Shown here: positions 1 to 6,037 of the stretch, piece after piece
Layout: each line of letters starts with the position of its first letter
How positions within the stretch are numbered: the stretch's first letter is position 1
From: CAYJLW01 sp964370965
GTDB lineage: Bacteria; Actinomycetota; Acidimicrobiia; UBA2766
Reading direction: 5' to 3'
Assembly (NCBI GenBank): GCA_964370965.1
Contig: CAYJLW010000093.1
Coordinates: forward strand, 1 to 13,986
Length of the DNA: 13,986 bases
Translations under genes and position numbers: made by a program
Notes under the pieces: generated by a model
The model's database searches: none
Seen by the model: the letters and a program-made list of their open reading frames with translations, nothing else
Told to the model about the DNA's origin: nothing

Positions 1-91
1 CCCCGCCGGGCGGGGGCGCGTGCCGGGGGGCTCCCCTCCCCCCCCCCGGAGGCCCCCCCTCGCTTGACCGCGTGCCGCCTGTGGTGGGTCC

Positions 92-110
92 GGGCGGGCG
101 GAGCCCGCCC
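92..110 (-). other. Short GC-only hairpin, 8-bp stem and 3-base loop
   Basis: GGGCGGGC at 92-99 pairs with GCCCGCCC at 103-110 around GGA. It lies about 100 bases past the stop codon of the minus-strand EF-G2 gene. No T-rich tract follows on either strand, so it is not a classical intrinsic terminator, although high-GC actinobacteria often lack such tracts. Otherwise bases 1-141 show only GC-rich homopolymer sequence, including 10 C at 38-47, and no supportable gene. Confidence 0.4.
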
Positions 111-141
111 TCACGCGACCTGTCGCCGTCCGTCATGACTC

Positions 142-191
142 CGTTCTGGGGAGTGTGGATCCGAAATCTCGGTACTGGGCTCCCCAGAACG
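142..191 (-). terminator. Candidate terminator or structured 3' element after EF-G2
   Basis: A perfect 12-bp stem is formed by CGTTCTGGGGAG (142-153) and CTCCCCAGAACG (180-191). The 26-base interior contains a further 4-bp stem (161-164 with 169-172), leaving a symmetric 7x7 internal loop. In the EF-G2 transcript the structure begins 16 bases after the stop codon. No U tract follows. A competing local hairpin, CCCAG-CGTT-CTGGG on the minus strand at 183-196, shares bases with the outer stem, so the two cannot form together. Termination is the natural guess from position; a transcript-stabilising or regulatory role is also possible. Confidence 0.45.
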
Positions 192-207
192 CTGGGAAAG
201 AAGGGCC

Positions 208-2280
208 TCAGGAGCGCTGGGCCTCCTTCTCGGCCTTCCTCGCCGCGATGATCTTGTCCGCGATGTGGGGCGGGAGCTCCTCGTAGTGGTCGAACTCGAT
301 GCGGAAGCTCCCCCTGCCCCCGGTGAGGGAGCGGAGGTCGATGGCGTAGCGGGTCATCTCGGCCATCGGCGCCATGGCCCGGATCAAGGTGCGCCCGCGT
401 CCCACGGAGTCCATGCCCTGGAGGCGTCCCCGCTTGGAGTTCAGGTCCCCGGACACGTCGCCGGCGAGCGCGTCCGGGACGAGCACCTCCACGAAACCGA
501 TGGGCTCGAGCACGACGGGGTCGGCGTTCAGGAAGGCCCCCTGCAGGGCCAGCGACCCGGCCATCTTGAAGCTGAACTCGTCGGAGTCCACGGCGTGGTG
601 CTTGCCGTCGTCGACGGTGACCTTGATGTCGACGATGGGACACCCGGCGAGGACTCCGCGGGCCATGGCCTCGTGCATGCCCTTCTGGATCGCGGGGAGG
701 AAGCCCTTCGGGATGGCGCCGCCCACGACCGCGTCGACGAACTCGAAACCGCCGCCCCGGGGCAGGGGCTCGAGGACGACGTGGGCGACTCCGAACTGGC
801 CGCGGCCGCCGGACTGCTTCTTGTGCTTGCCTTCGAAGTCGGCCCGCTTGCGGGCGGTCTCGCGGTAGGCCACCCGGGGCTCGGCGGTCTCGACCTCGAC
901 GCCGGACTTGCGCTTCATGCGTTCGAGGGCGATGTTGAGGTGCGTCTCGCCCATGCCCCACAGGAGGGTCTGGTGGGTCTCGGGGTTGCGTTCGACCTTG
1001 AGAGAGAGGTCTTCGTCCTGGAGGCGGTGCAGGGCGGTGGCGAGCTTGTCCTCGGCTTCCTTGGTCTTCGGGGCGATGGCGACGGCGAGGACGGGTTCGG
1101 GCGGTGCCGGCGGCGCCACGACGATTCCGCTGCCTTTCTGCGCGAGCGTGTCGCCGGTGCCCACGTCGGGCAGCTTGGCGACGGCACCGAGATCCCCGTA
1201 GGCGAGCTCGCCCGCCGTCTCGTGCTCCTTGCCCTTGAGGACGAAGAGCTGGTGGAGTCGCTCGTCCTTGCCGGTGCGGGCGTTCTGCAACTGGACGTCG
1301 GGGCGGATCGCTCCGCTCGCCACCCGGAGATAGGAGATCTTGCCCACGAAGGGGTCGGCGAACGTCTTGTACACGTAGGCCGCCGGGGGGCCGTCGGCCC
1401 TGGGGGTGACGGTCTCACCGTCTGAGGTGGGCATCCCCGGACGGTCGAGGGGAGACGGGCAGGCGTCGACGACGAAGTCGGCGAGACGGTCGATGCCGAT
1501 CAGCTTCCCCGCCGCCCCGCAGAGCACCGGGTGGACGCTGCCGGCGGCGACGCCGGAGCCGAGCGCCGCCACGAGTTCCTTGGGGTCGATGGGCTCGTCC
1601 GCGAAGTAGCGCTCCATGAGGTCCTCGTCGGTTTCCACGATGGCCTCGACGAGCTTCGCCCGCAGCTCGCCGGCGGCGGCGGCGACGCCCTCGGGGATGT
1701 CCTCCTCGGACGCGTCGGCGTCGGCGTAGCGGTAGGCGCGGTCGGTGAGGAGGTCCACGACGCCGGCGAAGTCGTGTTCCTCGCCCAAGGGGAGTTGCAG
1801 TGGGGCGACGGAGGGGCCGAAGCGCTCCGCGAGGGCGGCGAGGGTGCGGGGTACCGAAGCGCGTTCCCGGTCGCACTTGTTGACGAAGATGATGCGGGGC
1901 TTGGCCGCTTCGGCCGCCATGTGCCAGACGACGTCGTGTTGCACCTCGGGGCCGTCGACGGCGGAGACGACGAGGCACACGAGGTCGGCGACCGACAGCC
2001 CCGCCTGTACCTCCCCGATGAAGTCCGCGTAGCCGGGGGCGTCGAGAAGGTTGATCTTCGTGTCGCGCCACTCGACGGGGGCGACGGCGAGGGAGACGGA
2101 CATTCCCTTGGCCTTCTCCTCGTCGTCGAAGTCGAGCACCGTGGTGCCGTCCTCGACCCGGCCGATCCGGTTCGTGGCGCCGGAGACGGAGAGCAGCGCC
2201 TCACCCAATGTGGTCTTCCCGGTGCCGTTGTGCCCGGCGAGCAGGACGTTGCGAATCCGGTCTGACGAGTACACCTTCAC
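208..2280 (-). CDS. fusA2: Elongation factor G-like GTPase, EF-G2 type
   Basis: This 690-residue protein has the full EF-G architecture. The GTPase domain shows G1 GHNGTGKT (16-23), G3 DAPG (80-83), G4 NKCD (134-137) and a G5-like CGAA (254-257). Domain II lies around 300-390, III around 396-468, IV around 470-592 with KQSGGRGQFG (488-497), and V from about 593 with GDLNSKRGRLQGM (611-623). The switch I region reads KGMSVSLA (58-65) instead of the RGITI-like motif of canonical EF-G. That difference and the near-N-terminal P-loop resemble actinobacterial EF-G2 (mycobacterial FusA2), a paralogue whose translation role is poorly defined. The cytosolic enzyme should bind and hydrolyse GTP, probably on ribosomes. 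The start is GTG at 2280, chosen because a GAGGAG site lies 7 bases upstream. It is divergent from the PI-mannoside operon. It is unlikely to be the housekeeping EF-G, which normally sits with rpsL/rpsG. Confidence 0.93.
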   Translation of the reverse strand: MKVYSSDRIRNVLLAGHNGTGKTTLGEALLSVSGATNRIGRVEDGTTVLDFDDEEKAKGMSVSLAVAPVEWRDTKINLLDAPGYADFIGEVQAGLSVADLVCLVVSAVDGPEVQHDVVWHMAAEAAKPRIIFVNKCDRERASVPRTLAALAERFGPSVAPLQLPLGEEHDFAGVVDLLTDRAYRYADADASEEDIPEGVAAAAGELRAKLVEAIVETDEDLMERYFADEPIDPKELVAALGSGVAAGSVHPVLCGAAGKLIGIDRLADFVVDACPSPLDRPGMPTSDGETVTPRADGPPAAYVYKTFADPFVGKISYLRVASGAIRPDVQLQNARTGKDERLHQLFVLKGKEHETAGELAYGDLGAVAKLPDVGTGDTLAQKGSGIVVAPPAPPEPVLAVAIAPKTKEAEDKLATALHRLQDEDLSLKVERNPETHQTLLWGMGETHLNIALERMKRKSGVEVETAEPRVAYRETARKRADFEGKHKKQSGGRGQFGVAHVVLEPLPRGGGFEFVDAVVGGAIPKGFLPAIQKGMHEAMARGVLAGCPIVDIKVTVDDGKHHAVDSDEFSFKMAGSLALQGAFLNADPVVLEPIGFVEVLVPDALAGDVSGDLNSKRGRLQGMDSVGRGRTLIRAMAPMAEMTRYAIDLRSLTGGRGSFRIEFDHYEELPPHIADKIIAARKAEKEAQRS

Positions 2281-2287
2281 GATGCGG

Positions 2288-2293
2288 CTCCTC
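2288..2293 (-). promoter_or_regulatory. Ribosome binding site of EF-G2
   Basis: GAGGAG on the minus strand lies 7 bases from the GTG start at 2280-2278. It supports this non-ATG start. Confidence 0.75.
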
Positions 2294-2330
2294 GGGGATG
2301 CCTTGGCTTTCCAGGAAGCGTGACACGGGG

Positions 2331-2336
2331 ATTGTA
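2331..2336 (-). promoter_or_regulatory. Candidate -10 box for EF-G2
   Basis: On the minus strand TACAAT matches five of six bases of the sigma-70-type TATAAT consensus. The hexamer 17 bases further upstream (TACCCA, minus strand, 2354-2359) matches only three of six for a -35 box. Transcription would start near 2324, leaving a leader of roughly 45 bases that contains the GAGGAG site. The upstream part overlaps the divergent pgsA promoter candidate. Confidence 0.5.
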
Positions 2337-2348
2337 CGAGTCACGTCC

Positions 2349-2377
2349 TTGTCTGGGTACCGCTGCATGTGTAGAGT
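2349..2377 (+). promoter_or_regulatory. Candidate promoter of the pgsA-patA-pimA-lemA-htpX operon
   Basis: TTGTCT (2349-2354) and TAGAGT (2372-2377) are separated by exactly 17 bases, and each matches four of six consensus bases. The start of transcription would be near 2384, about 34 bases before the TTG start of pgsA. The only upstream in-frame ATG (2367) would fall inside this promoter, which supports the TTG start. The -35 box lies inside the spacer of the opposing EF-G2 promoter, so the two could compete for polymerase. Confidence 0.5.
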
Positions 2378-2381
2378 GAGA

Positions 2382-2403
2382 AGTGCTCGCGAAAGTAAGC
2401 ACT
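2382..2403 (+). promoter_or_regulatory. Inverted repeat at the start of the pgsA transcript
   Basis: AGTGCT (2382-2387) and AGCACT (2398-2403) are separated by 10 bases. The repeat sits at the predicted transcription start and ends two bases before the pgsA Shine-Dalgarno sequence. It could be a repressor operator or a 5' hairpin limiting ribosome access. A 6-base arm can occur by chance, so this is tentative. Confidence 0.3.
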
Positions 2404-2405
2404 AC

Positions 2406-2409
2406 AGGA
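2406..2409 (+). promoter_or_regulatory. Ribosome binding site of pgsA
   Basis: AGGA lies 8 bases before the TTG at 2418. It decides the start in favour of this rare codon over ATG 2367. Confidence 0.55.
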
Positions 2410-2417
2410 TCTTCACG

Positions 2418-3269
2418 TTGCTCGATGCGAAAGGCCGCCAGGGAGTCAACAGGGCAGCGGGGCCCGTGGGCGGCTTCCTCGCCCGGATCGGGGTCACGCC
2501 CAACTGGCTTACGTTCTTCGGCCTCCTCCTCAACATCCCCACCGCCATCCTGATCGGGAGCGGGCGCGTCTTCACCGCCTTCTGGCTCCTCGCCGGAGGC
2601 GGCCTCATGGACCTCCTCGACGGCGCCGTGGCGAAGGCCCGTGGGGGCGGCACGCGCAGGGGTGCGTTCTTCGACTCTGTGGCCGACCGGGCCTCCGACG
2701 CCCTCGTCTTCGGGGGCTGCGCCTGGCTCCTGGCCAAGGACTCACCCTTCCTCGCCGTCCTTCCCCTCGCCTGCCTCGCCACGGCCAACCTCACGTCCTA
2801 CACACGCTCCAAGGCGGCCGAGCACGGCTTCGACGCCCACGTGGGAATCATGGAGCGCGCCGAGCGCCTCATCCTGCTCGGCCTCGGCCTCCTCTTCCAG
2901 ACCTGGTTCAGTGCCCTCGTGCCTGCTCTCTGGGTGCTGCTGGCGCTGAGTGGCGTTACGGCCGTCCACCGCTTCTTCGCCGTCTGGCGCCAGGGCGAGG
3001 CGGAGCCGCCGCTGCCCATCGATGACGTCCGGCTCCTGCCCGACCTCAGGGCCCTGCGCGTCGCCCTCAATGAGCGCGACGACGACGAGCGCGCCACGGT
3101 CGCCGTCCGGCGGGCATGGGAGGAGCAGCGCTCCGAGATCGCAGAGCGGCGCGCCGCGGCAGCGGCACGCCGGCGCGTACGCCGCCTGGCCGAGGTCGAG
3201 CTCAGGGCCCGCCTTCGCGCCGACGGCAGGCCTCGGCGGGCAGCGCGTGAGCGGACGCGTCGTCCCTAG
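2418..3269 (+). CDS. pgsA: CDP-alcohol phosphatidyltransferase, phosphatidylinositol phosphate synthase type
   Basis: The predicted membrane enzyme joins CDP-diacylglycerol to inositol phosphate, the first step towards phosphatidylinositol in actinobacteria. From a TTG start it has 283 residues. The family signature DxxDGxxA(R)x8GxxxDxxxD is present as D65, D68, G69, A72, G82, D86 and D90, embedded in RGGGTRRGAFFDS, which is typical of PIP synthases. K73 replaces the usual arginine of the signature. Hydrophobic segments lie around 31-47, 52-64, 93-101, 109-126 and 145-180, and a GIMERAERL stretch around 148-156 is also PIP-synthase-like. After about residue 200 comes an Arg/Glu/Ala-rich, probably helical tail of some 80 residues that the usual protein of about 200-220 residues lacks. 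The patA-like gene follows after 19 bases. PgsA specificity for glycerol phosphate is a less likely alternative given the neighbours. Confidence 0.9.
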   Translation: MLDAKGRQGVNRAAGPVGGFLARIGVTPNWLTFFGLLLNIPTAILIGSGRVFTAFWLLAGGGLMDLLDGAVAKARGGGTRRGAFFDSVADRASDALVFGGCAWLLAKDSPFLAVLPLACLATANLTSYTRSKAAEHGFDAHVGIMERAERLILLGLGLLFQTWFSALVPALWVLLALSGVTAVHRFFAVWRQGEAEPPLPIDDVRLLPDLRALRVALNERDDDERATVAVRRAWEEQRSEIAERRAAAAARRRVRRLAEVELRARLRADGRPRRAARERTRRP

Positions 3270-3288
3270 CCCGGCGACGACCCCACGC

Positions 3289-4230
3289 ATGGCTCCCGCC
3301 CGGCAGTTCCGTCAACGCCTGGAAGTCGCGGCGTTCAAGGCCGGAGGCAGGCTCGCCCCCCGGCTGCCCGAGTCCGTCGCCAACGCCGCGGCGGCGGGAA
3401 TCCGCGTCGGCCTGCAGCAGGCTCTCGTGGGTCGCCGCCTCATGATCGAGCGTCACATGCGCCGGGCATTGGGCCCCGAAGCCTCCCGGCGGGAGGTGCG
3501 CCGCGCCGTCGAGGGAGCCTTCGACTCCTACGCCCGGTACTGGGTCGAGACCCTCCGCCTCGGCGGCTTCAGCGCGGAGCGTGTGGAGCGGGTCTTCTCC
3601 ATCGAGGGGCGGGACGTCTTCTTCGACGCCCTCGCCCTGGGCAAGGGCGTCGTCCTCGCCCTCCCGCACCTCGGCAACTGGGAGGTCGCGGGCGCCTGGG
3701 TGGCCCTGCAAGGGATCCGGCTCACCGCCGTGGCGGAGAAGCTGGAACCCGAGGAGCTCTACGAGTGGTTCGTGGACCTGCGGGAGAAGCAGTTCGGCAT
3801 GCACGTCATCGGATCGGACGACCCGGACGTCGCCCGCAAGCTCACCGCCGAGCTCCGCGGCGGCCACGCGATCGCCCTCCTCTCGGACCGGGACCTCTCC
3901 CGGCACGGCCCCACCGTGGAGTTCTTCGGTGAGGAGACCACCCTGCCCGTGGGACCCGCGCTGTTCGCGATCCGCACCGGTGCCCCGCTCTTGCCCGTGG
4001 GGGTGTTCGACTCTCGGGACTGGACGTACCGCGCCGTCGTGAGGCCCCCGCTCGCGGTCCCGACGGAGGGCACGCTGAAGGAGCGCACCGCCGCCCTCAC
4101 GCAGGAACTCGCCTACGAGCTCGAGGGTCTCATCCGGCGGGCGCCACAGCAATGGCACCTGGCGCAGCCGAACTGGCCGTCCGACCGCGAGGCCCTGGCA
4201 CGCTGGCGGGACCTGGGGCTGGTGCGTTGA
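3289..4230 (+). CDS. patA: Phosphatidylinositol mannoside acyltransferase (LpxL/HtrB-like fold)
   Basis: This 313-residue protein belongs to the lysophospholipid/lipid A acyltransferase family. The catalytic HX4E signature is PHLGNWE, with H127 and E132. The second conserved block, SDRDLSRHGPTVEFFGEE, is followed by LPVGPALFAIRTGAPLLPVG, as in known family members. In mycobacteria PatA moves an acyl chain from acyl-CoA to the mannose added by PimA, at the inner face of the plasma membrane. The position between a PIP synthase and a PimA homologue supports that role here. The start is ATG at 3289, 19 bases after the pgsA stop; an in-frame GTG at 3247 overlapping pgsA is possible, and neither has a strong ribosome site. 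There is no cleavable signal peptide. The stop TGA overlaps the pimA start as TTGA, suggesting translational coupling. Confidence 0.9.
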   Translation: MAPARQFRQRLEVAAFKAGGRLAPRLPESVANAAAAGIRVGLQQALVGRRLMIERHMRRALGPEASRREVRRAVEGAFDSYARYWVETLRLGGFSAERVERVFSIEGRDVFFDALALGKGVVLALPHLGNWEVAGAWVALQGIRLTAVAEKLEPEELYEWFVDLREKQFGMHVIGSDDPDVARKLTAELRGGHAIALLSDRDLSRHGPTVEFFGEETTLPVGPALFAIRTGAPLLPVGVFDSRDWTYRAVVRPPLAVPTEGTLKERTAALTQELAYELEGLIRRAPQQWHLAQPNWPSDREALARWRDLGLVR

Positions 4231-5309
4231 CGTTGCGTGTCGGGATCCTCTGCCCCTACTCGCTCCGGTGGCCGGGCGGCGTGCAGAACCACGTCCTCGG
4301 CCTCGCCCGGGCGTTGGGCGGGGAAGGTGTCGATGCCGAGATCCTCGCCCCCACGGACATGGCCCCGGCGCCGGCGACAGACGTCGAGGTGGTCTCCCTG
4401 GGGGTGAGCGTGCCCCTACCGGCCAACGGGTCTGTCGCCCGCATCGGCCTGGATCCCGTGGCCTCCGTGCGGGCGGCGCTCTCGGCCCGCCGCTTCGACG
4501 TCGTCCACGTCCACGAGCCGCTCGTCCCGGGAGTCGCCCTCAGCGCCGTCCTCGCCGCGAAAGGCCCCGTCGTGGGGACCTTCCACGCCGCTTCCGAGGG
4601 CTACTGGGGCTACCGCTGGGGCCGGCGCCTCCTGCGGCCCGCCTGGGACCGTCTCGCGGCCCGCCTGGCGGTCTCCGAGGCCGCTGTCGCCCGCGTCGCC
4701 CCCTACTTCGTCGGTGACGTCGAGGTCGTCCCGAACGGTGTCGACACCGCTCGTTTCGCGGACGGCACGCCCCTCGTCGAGCGCGATCTCGACGAGGGGC
4801 CCGTCGTGCTCTTCCTCGGTCGGGACGAGCCTCGCAAGGGCCTCGACGTGCTCGTGGCCGCGTGGGCGGCGGTCCGCGAGCGGGTGCCCGGCGCTGCGCT
4901 CTGGGTGGCAGGCCCCGGAACCGAGGGTGTGCAGGCCCTCGGGGTGCGCGCCTTCGGCGAGGTCGAGGACGAGTTCGTGCCGGCGCTCTACGCGTCCGCC
5001 GACGTCTTCTGCGCCCCGGCGCGGGGCGGGGAGAGCTTCGGCGTCGTCCTCGCCGAGGCGATGGCGGCCGGCCTCGCCGTGGTCGCGACCGACATCCCCG
5101 GCTATGCCGCCGTGGCCCGCCCCGATGCCGAGGCCGTCCTCGTGCCGCCGGATTCCCCGGAGGCTCTCGCCGGGGCCCTGGCGGGCGTCCTCGGCGACAG
5201 CGCCCTCCGGGAGCGCCTCGCGGCGGCCGGCCGTTCCCGGGCGGCGGAGTTCGACTGGAGCGTCGTCGCCGGACGCGTGCTCGGCGTGTACGAGCGTGTC
5301 ACCGCCTGA
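4227..5309 (+). CDS. pimA: GT4-family phosphatidylinositol alpha-mannosyltransferase, PimA type
   Basis: The 360-residue GT-B glycosyltransferase should transfer mannose from GDP-mannose to the inositol ring of PI on the cytoplasmic membrane face. The N-terminal acceptor domain starts RVGILCPYSLRWPGGVQNHV (4-23), with the conserved glycine loop G17-G18. It also carries HVHEP (94-98) and GTFHA with H120. The donor domain contains LGRDEPRKG (R199 and K204, phosphate-contacting positions in PimA) and the GT4 EX7E motif GESFGVVLAEA with E269 and E277. Length matches PimA closely. The start TTG 4227 overlaps the upstream stop by four bases and is preceded by GGGG at 4215-4218; TTG 4233 is an alternative. 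The PGGVQ and DEPRKG context plus the neighbours favour PimA over other GT4 enzymes, though donor sugar cannot be proven from sequence. Confidence 0.91.
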   Translation: MTLRVGILCPYSLRWPGGVQNHVLGLARALGGEGVDAEILAPTDMAPAPATDVEVVSLGVSVPLPANGSVARIGLDPVASVRAALSARRFDVVHVHEPLVPGVALSAVLAAKGPVVGTFHAASEGYWGYRWGRRLLRPAWDRLAARLAVSEAAVARVAPYFVGDVEVVPNGVDTARFADGTPLVERDLDEGPVVLFLGRDEPRKGLDVLVAAWAAVRERVPGAALWVAGPGTEGVQALGVRAFGEVEDEFVPALYASADVFCAPARGGESFGVVLAEAMAAGLAVVATDIPGYAAVARPDAEAVLVPPDSPEALAGALAGVLGDSALRERLAAAGRSRAAEFDWSVVAGRVLGVYERVTA

Positions 5310-5335
5310 GTTCTATCCTCACACACACCGAGACG

Positions 5336-5341
5336 AGGAGG
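5336..5341 (+). promoter_or_regulatory. Ribosome binding site of lemA
   Basis: A full AGGAGG lies 5 bases before the GTG at 5347. It is the strongest Shine-Dalgarno sequence of the operon and fixes the lemA start, excluding a long in-frame extension back into pimA. A lone TATCCT at 5314-5319 could be a -10 box, but no matching -35 box is visible. Confidence 0.8.
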
Positions 5342-5346
5342 ACTGC

Positions 5347-6015
5347 GTGGTCGCAGTGATCGTGATCGTGGCCGTGGTGGTGGTGCTGCTCCTGATAGTG
5401 GGCGCCATGTACAACGGCCTCGTGAAGCGCCGGAACCGTGTGGACCAGGCGTGGAGCGACATCGACGTCCAGCTCAACCGCCGCTACGACCTCATCCCGA
5501 ACCTGGTCGAGACGGTGAAGGGTTACGCCGGCCACGAGCGCCAGACGCTCGAGGCTGTCACGGCCGCCCGCAACGCCGGCGTGGCGGCGGGCTCCCCGGC
5601 GGAGGCCGCCCAGGCCGACAACATGCTCACCGGCGCTCTCCGCCAGCTCTTCGCCGTCGCCGAGGCCTACCCGGACCTGAAGGCGAACCAGAACTTCCTC
5701 GCCCTGCAGGAGGAGCTCACTGGGACAGAAGGTCGCATCGCCTACGCCCGGCAGTACTACAACGAGGCCGTGCGGGACTTCAACACCAAGACCCAGACGT
5801 TCCCGGCTGTTGTCATCGCCAACATGTTCGGTTTCAAGGAACGGGAGTACTTCGAGCTGGACGACGCCGCCGCCCGCGGGCCCGTGAAGGTCGACTTCGG
5901 CGGTGCCGGTCCGGCGCCCGCCGCGCCTCCCGCCTCCGCCCCGCCGCGGCAGGCTCCGCCTTCGCCGCCGCCCCCTGGCGCGGCGCCTCCGCCCGCCCCG
6001 CCTCCGCCGGCCTGA
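5347..6015 (+). CDS. lemA: LemA family membrane protein with proline-rich C-terminal tail
   Basis: The 222-residue protein starts with a very hydrophobic anchor of Val, Ile and Leu (about 2-20), followed by MYNGLVKRRNRVDQAWSDID and the diagnostic LNRRYDLIPNLVETVKGYAG segment of LemA proteins. The helical domain continues through LKANQNFLALQEELTGTEGR and the YNEAVRDFNTKTQTFPAVVIA block. LemA proteins are anchored helical-bundle proteins with no settled biochemical function. They are often encoded beside M48 proteases, as here with htpX 22 bases downstream. After about residue 184 the protein ends in a Pro/Ala-rich tail of roughly 38 residues, longer than the simple LemA core. It is probably disordered and could act as a linker or binding arm. 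The GTG start is fixed by AGGAGG. Confidence 0.93.
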   Translation: MVAVIVIVAVVVVLLLIVGAMYNGLVKRRNRVDQAWSDIDVQLNRRYDLIPNLVETVKGYAGHERQTLEAVTAARNAGVAAGSPAEAAQADNMLTGALRQLFAVAEAYPDLKANQNFLALQEELTGTEGRIAYARQYYNEAVRDFNTKTQTFPAVVIANMFGFKEREYFELDDAAARGPVKVDFGGAGPAPAAPPASAPPRQAPPSPPPPGAAPPPAPPPPA

Positions 6016-6037
6016 CCGCCGGCCCGCGGCCGTCGCC

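Noticed and set aside
265..1425. Long open frame of 386 codons antisense to EF-G2 (and its mirror at 12562-13722)
   Set aside because: It lies entirely inside a well-supported EF-G2 gene, shows Gly/Val/Leu/Asp-biased composition typical of the opposite strand of high-GC codons, and has no recognisable motif or ribosome site.
1531..2265. 244-codon antisense frame over the EF-G2 GTPase domain
   Set aside because: It mirrors the GTPase codons, has no domain signature, and is explained by GC-rich third positions suppressing stops.
2208..2417. N-terminal extension of pgsA back to ATG 2208 or ATG 2367
   Set aside because: ATG 2208 would overlap the EF-G2 start, and ATG 2367 falls within the promoter candidate. 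The extension lacks family similarity, while TTG 2418 has AGGA at 8 bases and gives a normal N-terminus.
3202..4158. 318-codon antisense frame over the acyltransferase
   Set aside because: The sense strand carries the HX4E acyltransferase motifs; the antisense protein has no motif and only compositional bias.
4714..5346. LemA fused to a 211-residue N-terminal extension overlapping pimA
   Set aside because: The extension is the out-of-frame shadow of pimA, rich in Ser/Arg/Pro. AGGAGG directly before GTG 5347 fixes the real start.
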